This document shows positions 1 through 6,232 of a DNA stretch of 17,394 nt, piece by piece; positions within the stretch are counted from its first letter, which is position 1; every line of letters starts with the position of its first letter. The DNA comes from JAWAPU01 sp038894275 (GTDB lineage Archaea; Nanobdellota; Nanobdellia; UBA10117). The stretch spans positions 1 through 17,394 of the forward strand of contig JAWAPU010000008.1 in assembly GCA_038894275.1 (NCBI GenBank), written 5' to 3'. The position numbers were made by a program, and so were the translations under genes. The notes under the pieces are model-generated. The model saw nothing but the letters and a program-made list of their open reading frames with translations, was not told where the DNA came from and made no database searches.

Positions 1-135
1 AAAAAAGCCCCACGCCTGCCGAAATTCCTCTACATCCGAAAAACCTTTGCTAAACCATACCCCTACTAAAAAGCCCCCCTCGTATTCATACACCGCTGTA
101 AATGTGCCATCTTTACTAAGAATTTCGTATTTCAT
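1..135 (-). CDS. Partial unknown small protein, phage-like block
   Basis: The reading frame starts at an ATG at 135-133 and runs off the left edge, leaving 45 residues that begin MKYEILSKDG and contain many aromatic and glycine residues (for example EYEGGFLVGVWFSKGF). I do not recognise a family. The ATG overlaps the TGA of the GemA-like gene upstream in the ATGA arrangement, so the two are probably translationally coupled. GC content (about 45%) matches the GemA-like gene and not the AT-rich archaeal genes beyond position ~815, so it belongs to the same foreign-looking block. The C-terminus is outside the window. Confidence 0.6.
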   Translation of the reverse strand, partial: MKYEILSKDGTFTAVYEYEGGFLVGVWFSKGFSDVEEFRQAWGFF

Positions 136-578
136 GGCTGTCTTCGTTTTCTTAACATCTCTTCTACTTGCGTAATTAGTGCGTTTAGCTCGTCTGAACA
201 ATAATCGTTTAGTTTTTTAGGATTACAAACACCGTACTTCTCGACCCACCCATATATCCGTTCCATATCCGCTTTGCCGTCCTTTTCATACCCTAAAGTT
301 CGAAGTAAGGCGATTACCTTCTTGCGCTTTACGTCGTTGCTGCGCTGCCATGACACTTCCGTTTTTGCCTGTTGCCCTGCCTGACAAGGGATTGGTAGTT
401 TATCGCCATTTGCCCAAGCCCTCACTATCCTTGTGAGGGCTAAAATTTCCAAATGCGACAGACTCTTCAAACTCTTTGTCCGTCCGTCCGTCAGTTGCCT
501 GATTGCGCCTTCTAACTCTTCCTTCCCCAAACCCGCACGCTTTAAAAGCCAAAATATGTAAGAATACCTGTTTTTCAT
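132..578 (-). CDS. GemA/Mu gp16-like phage regulatory protein (DUF1018-like)
   Basis: This is a 148-aa protein starting MKNRYSYIFWLLKRAGLG. The frame stays open upstream to 689, but the ATG at 578 is preceded by AGGAAA seven bases upstream and overlaps the previous gene's TGA as ATGA, so I chose this start. The N-terminal half is helical and Lys-rich. The C-terminal half, from about residue 85, reads KRKKVIALLRTLGY..., then a helix ending in WVEKYGV, then LNDYCSDELNALITQVEEML. That layout resembles the GemA/gp16 family (DUF1018) of Mu-like transposable phages, a family linked in phage Mu to modulation of host gene expression. Its GC content and overlapping gene arrangement differ sharply from the archaeal genes that follow, so it probably derives from a bacterial phage. 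The family call rests on pattern recognition and is moderately sure. Confidence 0.6.
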   Translation of the reverse strand: MKNRYSYIFWLLKRAGLGKEELEGAIRQLTDGRTKSLKSLSHLEILALTRIVRAWANGDKLPIPCQAGQQAKTEVSWQRSNDVKRKKVIALLRTLGYEKDGKADMERIYGWVEKYGVCNPKKLNDYCSDELNALITQVEEMLRKRRQP

Positions 579-724
579 TTCAATTTCCTGTTGTATTGTT
601 GAATACTCATATCCACTATCACCAGCACCATCACCAGTATGGCGACCCAATACTTGCTCGCTTCTGTCGCATAGTTTGCCCCCAGCCAAAATGCCAAAAG
701 CAACCCTATCATATATCTAAGCAT
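575..724 (-). CDS. Small membrane protein (49 aa), phage-like block
   Basis: A short frame encodes 49 residues beginning MLRYMIGLLLAFWLG. It shows two hydrophobic stretches, roughly residues 5-18 and 26-37 (the second is WVAILVMVLVIVD), followed by a basic tail ending NRKLK, so it is probably a two-pass or hairpin inner-membrane peptide. Its stop overlaps the GemA-like start (ATGA), and its ATG overlaps the TAG that ends the pheT-derived frame (ATGCTTAG). Such chains of overlaps are typical of phage gene blocks. No family is recognised; a holin-like or other membrane-associated role is possible but unsupported. Confidence 0.55.
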   Translation of the reverse strand: MLRYMIGLLLAFWLGANYATEASKYWVAILVMVLVIVDMSIQQYNRKLK

Positions 725-815
725 ATTTTTTAACTTCTAAAGGCATGAATGTTGCCCAACGATTAATTGTTTCCTTATCAGAAATGCAAGTAATTCTCAA
801 AGATGGAGAAATAAA
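717..815. other. Probable chimeric junction inside pheT
   Basis: PheT homology ends close to position 816. The following ~96 coding bases end in a TAG that overlaps the start of a phage-like small gene, so they read like the 3' end of a phage gene. GC is about 17-27% in pheT, about 30% here, and 43-48% below 720. The break lies between 720 and 815. Misassembly is more likely than insertion, because no transposon terminus or target duplication is visible and pheT is essential. Confidence 0.65.
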
Positions 816-1736
816 TAAGAATTTTATTAATTCATCAGGCAATAACTTTATCCCCAAATATTTAGATATGTCTTCAAAATTAAATTTTAATGTTTTATTT
901 TCTAAATGTGGTGTAGTGTCTAAATTTCTATACGGATAATCTACAGTAACACTAAATATTTTTCCTCCCCTTTCTGCAAGTGCTGTAGCAAAGATTGTTA
1001 AAATGTGATTTACTGTTTCATAATCTGTTCCGGTAACTTCTATTAAAACGTTTTTTGTATTTTCATCTACTTTTCCTAAATCTGCAGAATTAATTATCGG
1101 TGGCAAGCTAAGTATTTTATTATCAGAATCTATAAAAATAGGATATTCTTCCAGGCTTTTAATTAAATTTCCATATTTTTGCCCTTTTGGATGTTGCTTT
1201 AATATTTCATGAGGCGAAATTTTATTTTCAAAACCCAATGGGATAAATGCATTTTCATGCGGTTTTGTTGTAGTATATTTTAAAGGAAATTTTACAAGAT
1301 CGAAATTATAAAAACCGACAGATGCTTTTGCCCTATCTCTTCCATAGCCAGTGTCTATTTTACTTTGCGCTTGCATTAATTGCTCAATGATTTCGCTTGT
1401 AAATTTTATGTTTTTAATTACAGCGCACGCAATAAAAGGTCTTATTTTTTCTAATTTAGAAGAAACAAATACTTTTAAATCACTTTGAGTCGCAACAAAT
1501 TCTTTAAGCCCTCTTTCAACTCCGAGGATGCCTTTTAGTTCTCTAGCAATGCCCTCAATAGTCCATAAATCAGGTCTATTTCCATCTGCTAATTCCAAAG
1601 TTAAAATATCATTTTCAAAACTTTTAATTTCGCCTTTAATATTAAAAATCAATGGCTCCAGATCTTCTTTTGTTTTAGGCAATTTTTCTCCAACAAGATT
1701 TCTTAATTCATTGAATTTTATTTCTATAAGTGGCAT
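717..1736 (-). CDS. pheT: Phenylalanine--tRNA ligase beta subunit, truncated and joined to foreign sequence
   Basis: The frame encodes 339 residues, whereas archaeal PheT is usually about 540-560. Residues 1-~307 match archaeal/eukaryotic PheRS beta: NRPDLWTIEGIARELKG near 55, a GYGRDRAKASVGF segment near 135, HPKGQKYGNLI near 182, the SLPPIINS motif near 210, and TGTDYETVNHILTIFATALAERGG near 235-258. These cover the N-terminal and B3/B4 editing region. After PDELIKFL the expected B5 region and the rest of the protein are missing. The last 32 residues (ending NRWATFMPLEVKKYA) do not look like PheT. PheT pairs with PheS to charge tRNA-Phe, so this copy could not form a complete subunit. The start is well supported: GGAGG, which also encodes the last codons of the upstream gene, lies four bases before the ATG. 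It is last in the pheS operon. Confidence 0.85.
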   Translation of the reverse strand: MPLIEIKFNELRNLVGEKLPKTKEDLEPLIFNIKGEIKSFENDILTLELADGNRPDLWTIEGIARELKGILGVERGLKEFVATQSDLKVFVSSKLEKIRPFIACAVIKNIKFTSEIIEQLMQAQSKIDTGYGRDRAKASVGFYNFDLVKFPLKYTTTKPHENAFIPLGFENKISPHEILKQHPKGQKYGNLIKSLEEYPIFIDSDNKILSLPPIINSADLGKVDENTKNVLIEVTGTDYETVNHILTIFATALAERGGKIFSVTVDYPYRNLDTTPHLENKTLKFNFEDISKYLGIKLLPDELIKFLFISPSLRITCISDKETINRWATFMPLEVKKYA

Positions 1737-2261
1737 CTATCCTCCTTTTAAAATGCGTGCGATTTCTTTGCCGAAATTTCTAGCCCATTCCGGTCCGGAT
1801 GCGGTTATAATTTTACCATCAACCACTAAATTGTTTTTTGAATACTTCGCACCTGCTTTGGTTAGAATATCTATCGATTGTTTATATGCTGAAGAACTCC
1901 AAACCGTGGCTTTTTTATTTTTTAAAACTCCTGCTTTTGCTAAAACTACAGGGCCCAAACAAATCGCGCCTATTACTTTTCCTTTTTCAAAGCCCTTCTT
2001 AACAAGATCGATAACTTCTTCATAATTTGCTAAGTCCGGTGAACCGGAACCACCAATAACTATTATCGCATCAAATTCATCAAGAATCGCATTTTTTACA
2101 GCCACGTCAGGCTTAATAATTGCGCCAAGCATTCCAAATGCGCTCGTAGTATTTATAGAAGCAATTTTAACTTCTATGCCTTCTTTTTCAAGTTCTTCTT
2201 TGGTATGAAATAATTCTTCATCACGAAAGCCTTTTTGTGCAATAATTAATAAAACCTTCAT
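1737..2261 (-). CDS. DJ-1/PfpI family protein
   Basis: The 174-aa protein has the class I glutamine-amidotransferase-like fold of the DJ-1/PfpI superfamily. It starts with the strand MKVLLIIAQKGF, has a conserved acidic residue (E15/E16) and a VIGGSGSPDL loop near 68-77. The nucleophile-elbow cysteine is C101 in GAICLGPVVLAKAGVL, and the C-terminal ITASGPEWARNFG is also typical. PfpI proteases carry His directly after the Cys; here it is Leu102, so a classical Cys-His protease dyad is not evident. The protein may instead be a deglycase, chaperone-like or stress protein, or another hydrolase. It starts with GGAGG seven bases before the ATG and sits between the nif3-like gene and pheT in one operon. 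Substrate unknown; family assignment is firm. Confidence 0.9.
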   Translation of the reverse strand: MKVLLIIAQKGFRDEELFHTKEELEKEGIEVKIASINTTSAFGMLGAIIKPDVAVKNAILDEFDAIIVIGGSGSPDLANYEEVIDLVKKGFEKGKVIGAICLGPVVLAKAGVLKNKKATVWSSSAYKQSIDILTKAGAKYSKNNLVVDGKIITASGPEWARNFGKEIARILKGG

Positions 2262-2277
2262 TTTATTTCCTCCATTT

Positions 2278-3042
2278 TCAGAGCCCTGTTGGTATATCTA
2301 TGAATTGCACATCAACTTTAAATTTTTCTTTTAGCACTTTGCCAAGCGCTTTAACACCGAGCCGCTCGGTGGCATGATGCTGCGCGAATATCACATTAAT
2401 ACCATTGTCTTTGGCCTCGTTCCAGATCTCCGCAGTGTCGCCCGTTATATAAAGATCTACTTTCTTGCTCTGTGCTTCGAAAAAGCTTGGATAACCGCCT
2501 CCACCTGTAACAACTGCAACCGTCTTAATCTTTTCTGGCCCAAAGGGCAAAACAACGCATTTTGTTTTGAGTTCAGCGTCTAATTTCTGGGTAATTGCCT
2601 TTAGCGGCATTGCTGTGCGAAACTTACCAATCCAGCTTATTGGCTTGCCCTCTATAAAACAGAATTCCGCATCTTTTGCCGCACCTAAAATTCGGAGGAG
2701 CTCTGCATCATTTCCAATTTCTGGTTGCGCATCTAATGGAAGATGTGCAGCATATAGAGAAATTCCATTTCTAAGTAAAAGCTCTACTCGCTTTTTTGTG
2801 ATCTCGCGTAGCGAAGGATTGCTCTTTGCCCAAAATAGTCCGTGATGTACAAGCAGCAGATCCGCATTAACCTCTTTCGCTCTTTTGGCAGCCTCTAAAC
2901 CAAATGTAACGGCTAGTGCAACCTTCTCGACCTTGGATCTTCCTTCTACTTGCAGACCATTCCAACTATCATCGATTTTAACAAAATCCTCTATCTTGAG
3001 GTAATCATCTAACCATTTAACTAGTTCTTTTAATCTAGCCAT
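2278..3042 (-). CDS. Nif3-like dinuclear metal-centre protein
   Basis: The protein is a 254-aa member of the Nif3/YbgI family (often labelled GTP cyclohydrolase I type 2 homologue), whose members bind two metal ions and whose physiological role is poorly defined. From the chosen start, metal-ligand candidates are H66-H67 in LLVHHGLFW, H100 and D104 in YAAHLPLDA, and H222 plus E226 in FAQHHATERLG. A TGGGGYPSFFE segment and the ITGD motif are also typical. The frame extends eight codons upstream to 3066. I prefer the ATG at 3042 because it sits in a TAATG overlap with the pheS stop, with GGGAGG ten bases upstream, and gives MARLKELVKWLDDYLK, a normal family N-terminus. It lacks the ~100-residue insertion seen in longer bacterial Nif3 proteins. 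Co-transcribed with pheS. Confidence 0.92.
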   Translation of the reverse strand: MARLKELVKWLDDYLKIEDFVKIDDSWNGLQVEGRSKVEKVALAVTFGLEAAKRAKEVNADLLLVHHGLFWAKSNPSLREITKKRVELLLRNGISLYAAHLPLDAQPEIGNDAELLRILGAAKDAEFCFIEGKPISWIGKFRTAMPLKAITQKLDAELKTKCVVLPFGPEKIKTVAVVTGGGGYPSFFEAQSKKVDLYITGDTAEIWNEAKDNGINVIFAQHHATERLGVKALGKVLKEKFKVDVQFIDIPTGL

Positions 3043-4556
3043 TAGACCTTTGCCTCCCTTAACCATTGAATATCATTACTAAATAATTGTCGTATGTCTG
3101 TTATGTTGTTGCGAATCATAAATAATCTATCTATACCTATTCCCCAAGCTAGAACTGGCGATTTAATATTAAATATTTCTGTTATTTCTGGTCTGAATAT
3201 TCCTGCTCCCAGCACTTCAATCCAGCGTCCATTCCACCAAATATCTGCTTCTAAAGAAGGTTCTGTAAATGGAAAATAACTAGGTCTAAAGCGAATTTTT
3301 TCAATTCCAATAATTTTTTGAGAAAATTCTCTAAGTAGCCCCAACAAATGTCTTAAATTTAAATTTTTTCCAAGTAGTAACCCTTCGCATTGATTAAACT
3401 CTGGTAAATGCGTAGCATCTACAATATCAGGCCTATAACATCTTGCTATGCTAAAATAAGCGCCAGGAATTTTAGGGTTATTTGCAAGGACGTGTGCAGA
3501 AAGCGCTGTGCCGTGAGATCTAAGAATTAATTTGCTAGCAAATTCTCTATCAAATTTATATCCCCAGCCGCTACTTCCTGCTATGCCGCATTCGTGTGCG
3601 CGAGCAACAAGATTAACTAGTTTTTCGTATTGTTTTAATTTCGTTTTTTCAGGATCTTTGATATAATAAATATCATGAATGCCTCGTGCAGGGTGATCTT
3701 GCGGCATATATAACACATCACAATTCCAAAAATTTGTCTCAACCAAAGAGCCTGTAACTTCTTCAAATCCTAAAGCAACGAGACCTTCTTTTACCTCTTC
3801 TAAAAATTTTTTATACGCTTGACTTTTTCCTGGCCAGATTTTTGGGACAGCAGATTTTATATCAAATCTTCTAAATTTTGCATTTTTCCAAGATCCCGAT
3901 TTTATAATTTCTGGAGTTAATAATCCTATGCGTATGTCCTCTTTAACTATCTTAACAACTTCTTTTCCTAAATTTGTTATCTCTAAAATAGCCTTTTTCT
4001 TTTCGCTTTCTTCAGCTAAATTTCTCTTTTTAAAATTTTCAAATCCTTGCTTATCTTCAGCCAACAAGTCTTTTATGTTAATTTCGTTTTTTGTATTTAA
4101 TTTTTCCAAAAATAGTTCTTCTAAAGTTTTTTTGCTTAAGTAGGAATTTCCAATTTCTGTAAGTTTTATTACGTCCTTTTCAAACGAAATAGCATTTTTA
4201 GTTTTCCAATAGCCTATCGAAAAAAGTATTTCTTGTCTATTTAATCCTAAATCAGTCGCAATTTTCTCCGCACTTGCAGGACCCATTTTTAAATAATTTA
4301 GAAATCTTCTCTCAGGCAAACCCTTTGTTACATAACTTTTTCCCAATTTTGTTAAAATGGCACATTTAATAATAGTTTCATCAGTTTTAATTAGCCCTTT
4401 GTTTTGTAACCATAAAATTGCTCTTCTTATCGAGTCGATATTTTCGTTGGTATTTTTAGCAAGCTCTTCTATCGAATAACTTCGCTTATTTAATTCTTTT
4501 AAAATTTTAATTTCAATATCTTGTAAAGCCTCTGCTAATTTTTCAATTGTGGCCAT
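3042..4556 (-). CDS. pheS: Phenylalanine--tRNA ligase alpha subunit
   Basis: This is the 504-aa catalytic subunit of the heterotetrameric class II synthetase that charges tRNA-Phe. Residues ~1-210 form several winged-helix modules (for example SYSIEELAKNTNENIDSIRR near 27-46), the archaeal/eukaryotic-type N-terminal extension used in tRNA binding. The catalytic core contains the motif 1 region DHPARGIHDIYYI, motif 2 in LRSHGTALSAH plus ARCYRPDIVDATHLPEFNQCEG, FPFTEPSLEADIWW, the substrate-pocket VLGAGIFRPEI, and motif 3 GIGIDRLFMIR near 472-482. Length and motifs are complete. An in-frame TAA directly precedes the ATG, fixing the start. There is no Shine-Dalgarno, but a TATA-like box lies ~29 nt upstream, suggesting a leaderless mRNA. 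It heads the pheS-nif3-pfpI-pheT operon. Confidence 0.97.
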   Translation of the reverse strand: MATIEKLAEALQDIEIKILKELNKRSYSIEELAKNTNENIDSIRRAILWLQNKGLIKTDETIIKCAILTKLGKSYVTKGLPERRFLNYLKMGPASAEKIATDLGLNRQEILFSIGYWKTKNAISFEKDVIKLTEIGNSYLSKKTLEELFLEKLNTKNEINIKDLLAEDKQGFENFKKRNLAEESEKKKAILEITNLGKEVVKIVKEDIRIGLLTPEIIKSGSWKNAKFRRFDIKSAVPKIWPGKSQAYKKFLEEVKEGLVALGFEEVTGSLVETNFWNCDVLYMPQDHPARGIHDIYYIKDPEKTKLKQYEKLVNLVARAHECGIAGSSGWGYKFDREFASKLILRSHGTALSAHVLANNPKIPGAYFSIARCYRPDIVDATHLPEFNQCEGLLLGKNLNLRHLLGLLREFSQKIIGIEKIRFRPSYFPFTEPSLEADIWWNGRWIEVLGAGIFRPEITEIFNIKSPVLAWGIGIDRLFMIRNNITDIRQLFSNDIQWLREAKV

Positions 4557-4580
4557 TTATTCATTTGATTGGAGTTTAGT

Positions 4581-4589
4581 CTATAAAAA
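4581..4589 (-). promoter_or_regulatory. TATA-like promoter of the pheS operon
   Basis: On the minus strand the box reads CTTTTTATA and is centred about 29 bases upstream of the pheS ATG. Archaeal transcription starts roughly 25-30 bases downstream of the TATA centre, so the start would fall at or just before the ATG. This fits the lack of a ribosome-binding site there. Confidence 0.5.
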
Positions 4590-4599
4590 GTTTTTTGCA

Positions 4600-5280
4600 T
4601 TAATGCAATTTTAACGATTCGATTTTGGCCACTATTTCGTCCACGATTTTATCAGGTTCTTTATTCATCCAAATCTCGATAAATGGCACTTTGGCTTTAT
4701 AGTATTCAAGAACTGGTTCACTTTGACTTTTATAAATTTTTAATCTTTCTTTTATTACATCTGGCGTATCGTCTTGTCGTTGAATTAATTTCGAACCGCA
4801 CTTATCACAAAGCATATCTTTTTTTGGTAATAAAGGTGGTAAATTATATTCGACTCCATCGATTACTTTGTGTATGTCTGCTATGTTGTAATTGCCGTCG
4901 CATGCAGGATTCGAGCAAATTCTTCTAGCAGAAATTTTTTCTATCAAAATTTCATCAGGCGCATTTATTTTTATTATAGCATCAATTTTTGTTATGTTGT
5001 CTAGTGCTTTTGCTTGTTCAATTGTTCTAGGAAAACCATCTAACAAAAAATTGTTTTTTTTAGCAATTTTATTTTTAATAACTTTAATTACAATTTCGTC
5101 AGGTACTAATTTTCCTTCTTTTAAATAAGACTCTACTTGTTTACCAAGGGTTGTTCCTTTTTTAATTTCTTCTCTAAAAATATCACCCGGGGCGATTTTT
5201 TCTAAATTATATTTTACTTTTAAACGCGAACCGTATGTTCCTTTACCGGATCCTGGCGGACCAAAAATCAATAATTTCAT
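4600..5280 (-). CDS. adk: Adenylate kinase, bacterial-type with Cys4 LID
   Basis: The 226-aa enzyme interconverts ATP + AMP and 2 ADP in the cytoplasm. It has the P-loop GPPGSGKGT at 7-15, the AMP-binding region with GDIFREEIK at 32-40, DGFPRT at 81-86, and a long LID domain with the ARR segment at 118-120 and QRQDDTPDVIKERL at 167-180. Four LID cysteines (C122, C127, C158, C161) form C-x4-C and C-x2-C pairs that probably bind zinc; the first pair is wider than the usual C-x2-C. This is the long monomeric form common in bacteria, not the trimeric AdkA of many Euryarchaeota and Thermoproteota. The ATG overlaps the upstream TGA (ATGA) and is preceded by GAGGAGG, so translation is coupled to the unknown 178-aa gene. 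Confidence 0.96.
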   Translation of the reverse strand: MKLLIFGPPGSGKGTYGSRLKVKYNLEKIAPGDIFREEIKKGTTLGKQVESYLKEGKLVPDEIVIKVIKNKIAKKNNFLLDGFPRTIEQAKALDNITKIDAIIKINAPDEILIEKISARRICSNPACDGNYNIADIHKVIDGVEYNLPPLLPKKDMLCDKCGSKLIQRQDDTPDVIKERLKIYKSQSEPVLEYYKAKVPFIEIWMNKEPDKIVDEIVAKIESLKLH

Positions 5281-5813
5281 TTTAGCCTCCTCTGTATTTC
5301 TACAAGATCGCCTCTTTGAATTGCTGGTTTTTTTAAAGCTTCATTTATTGAAATTAAAATTCTATCTCCTCCAAATTCAACAATTTTTTTTTCAAGGAGA
5401 ATTAATTTTTCGGCAATTTCTTCAAAACTTCCAAGATTTGATACTGCAGAGTCTATACAATTAAGTGCAAATTTCAATTTATTTCCTTTTGCATTTAGTT
5501 TTAAGAGTTCATATTTTACATTGTCTCGCCCAGGCCAATGTATTTTAGCATGATCTAATAAAATAGCAATTCTTTTATCTGTTTCAGCCAATTCTTTTCT
5601 AAGCTCAGAAGCCATATCTAATAATTTTATTAGCGCATTTCTGGAATGTTCAAGTTTTTCTTTTTCTGCTAAAAAAATACTAATGGTTTTAAGGGGCTCT
5701 TCTAGTTTTGAAACATCTAAGCAAAGTTTACTTTCAAATTTTGCAAGCGCAATTATTTCTGTTTTGATTACGTCCGGTTCTAACTTATTTATAAATTTCT
5801 TATCGAATAGCAT
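5277..5813 (-). CDS. Unknown helical protein upstream of adk
   Basis: I do not recognise this 178-aa protein. It is predicted to be almost entirely alpha-helical, with charged heptad-like stretches (FLAEKEKLEHSRNALIKLL near 47-65, MASELRKELAETDKRIAILL near 67-86, and AEKLILLEKKIVEFGG near 134-149). There are no membrane segments or signal peptide. The only distinctive element is HAKIHWPGRDNVKYELLKL near 88-106. Its last bases overlap the adk start (ATGA) and supply the GAGGAGG site for adk, so the two are surely co-translated. A TATA-like box lies just upstream of its ATG, implying a leaderless transcript. It is AT-rich like its neighbours and shows no sign of transfer. Confidence 0.8.
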   Translation of the reverse strand: MLFDKKFINKLEPDVIKTEIIALAKFESKLCLDVSKLEEPLKTISIFLAEKEKLEHSRNALIKLLDMASELRKELAETDKRIAILLDHAKIHWPGRDNVKYELLKLNAKGNKLKFALNCIDSAVSNLGSFEEIAEKLILLEKKIVEFGGDRILISINEALKKPAIQRGDLVEIQRRLK

Positions 5814-5833
5814 AATTCGCTATTAAATTTCAA

Positions 5834-5842
5834 GTATTTAAC
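5834..5842 (-). promoter_or_regulatory. TATA-like promoter of the helical protein-adk operon
   Basis: The minus-strand box GTTAAATAC is centred about 25 bases before the ATG at 5813. No Shine-Dalgarno precedes that ATG, so a leaderless transcript is likely. The box lies back to back with the plus-strand promoter of the 114-aa gene. Confidence 0.45.
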
Positions 5843-5855
5843 TTTTTTGAAAAAA

Positions 5856-5864
5856 CTTTTAATT
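5856..5864 (+). promoter_or_regulatory. TATA-like promoter of the 114-aa/Sfm1-like gene pair
   Basis: The plus-strand box CTTTTAATT is centred about 27 bases before the ATG at 5887. That places the expected transcription start at the start codon, again suggesting a leaderless mRNA. Confidence 0.4.
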
Positions 5865-5886
5865 CTTTGCTTTCATATCTTGTTTT

Positions 5887-6231
5887 ATGGGTACAAAAGA
5901 CTATTGCCTTTTTCCATATGTAGATAATTCCGGCAACATATATCAAATTGGAAAAATACAGATAGAAAACTTAATTAAAACAATTGAAGAAAAACCAAAT
6001 GAAGGCGACATATATTTTTTAGAGGGGCTTTTAAGCATATGCGAAAAATATATAGAGTTGCCTCACGATAAAAAAAATTTAATCAGGATCGATACGCCCG
6101 TCTTTTCCCTTTTATCAACGCGAGACAAGGAGATTAGCTATGTAGATTTTTGTACAATAGGTGTGGAAAATACAAAAAAATTTTTAGAAAATGGGATAAA
6201 TACTTTAAGAAAAAAATTTAATATTGAATAA
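5887..6231 (+). CDS. Unknown 114-aa protein upstream of Sfm1-like methyltransferase
   Basis: The 114-residue protein begins MGTKDYCLFPYVDNSGNIY and is not recognised. It appears to be a small soluble alpha/beta protein: an N-terminal beta-rich segment (YCLFPYVDNSGNIYQIGKIQ), two helices (IENLIKTIEE and FLEGLLSICEKYIEL), a central strand region, and a C-terminal helix rich in Lys. There are no membrane segments or metal-ligand clusters. The stop is followed after one base by the ATG of the methyltransferase gene, so the two form an operon and may function together. AT content matches the surrounding archaeal genes. The ATG choice is supported by the upstream TATA-like box and the absence of nearby in-frame alternatives. 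Confidence 0.75.
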   Translation: MGTKDYCLFPYVDNSGNIYQIGKIQIENLIKTIEEKPNEGDIYFLEGLLSICEKYIELPHDKKNLIRIDTPVFSLLSTRDKEISYVDFCTIGVENTKKFLENGINTLRKKFNIE

Positions 6232-6232
6232 T

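Noticed and set aside
503..733. Plus-strand open frame of 76 codons with a His-rich stretch resembling a metal-binding peptide
   Set aside because: It is the antisense of the 49-aa membrane protein and part of the GemA-like gene; the His run is the complement of GTG/ATG-rich codons for Val and Met. It has no ribosome-binding site.
1528..2025. Plus-strand open frame of 165 codons across the pheT/pfpI boundary
   Set aside because: It is fully antisense to two recognised genes, has low-complexity Ser/Phe/Leu composition, and has no promoter or Shine-Dalgarno; it is a shadow frame.
6224..6232. TTG start for the Sfm1-like gene
   Set aside because: The ATG at 6233 directly begins the conserved segment and follows the previous stop by one base; the TTG has no supporting site.
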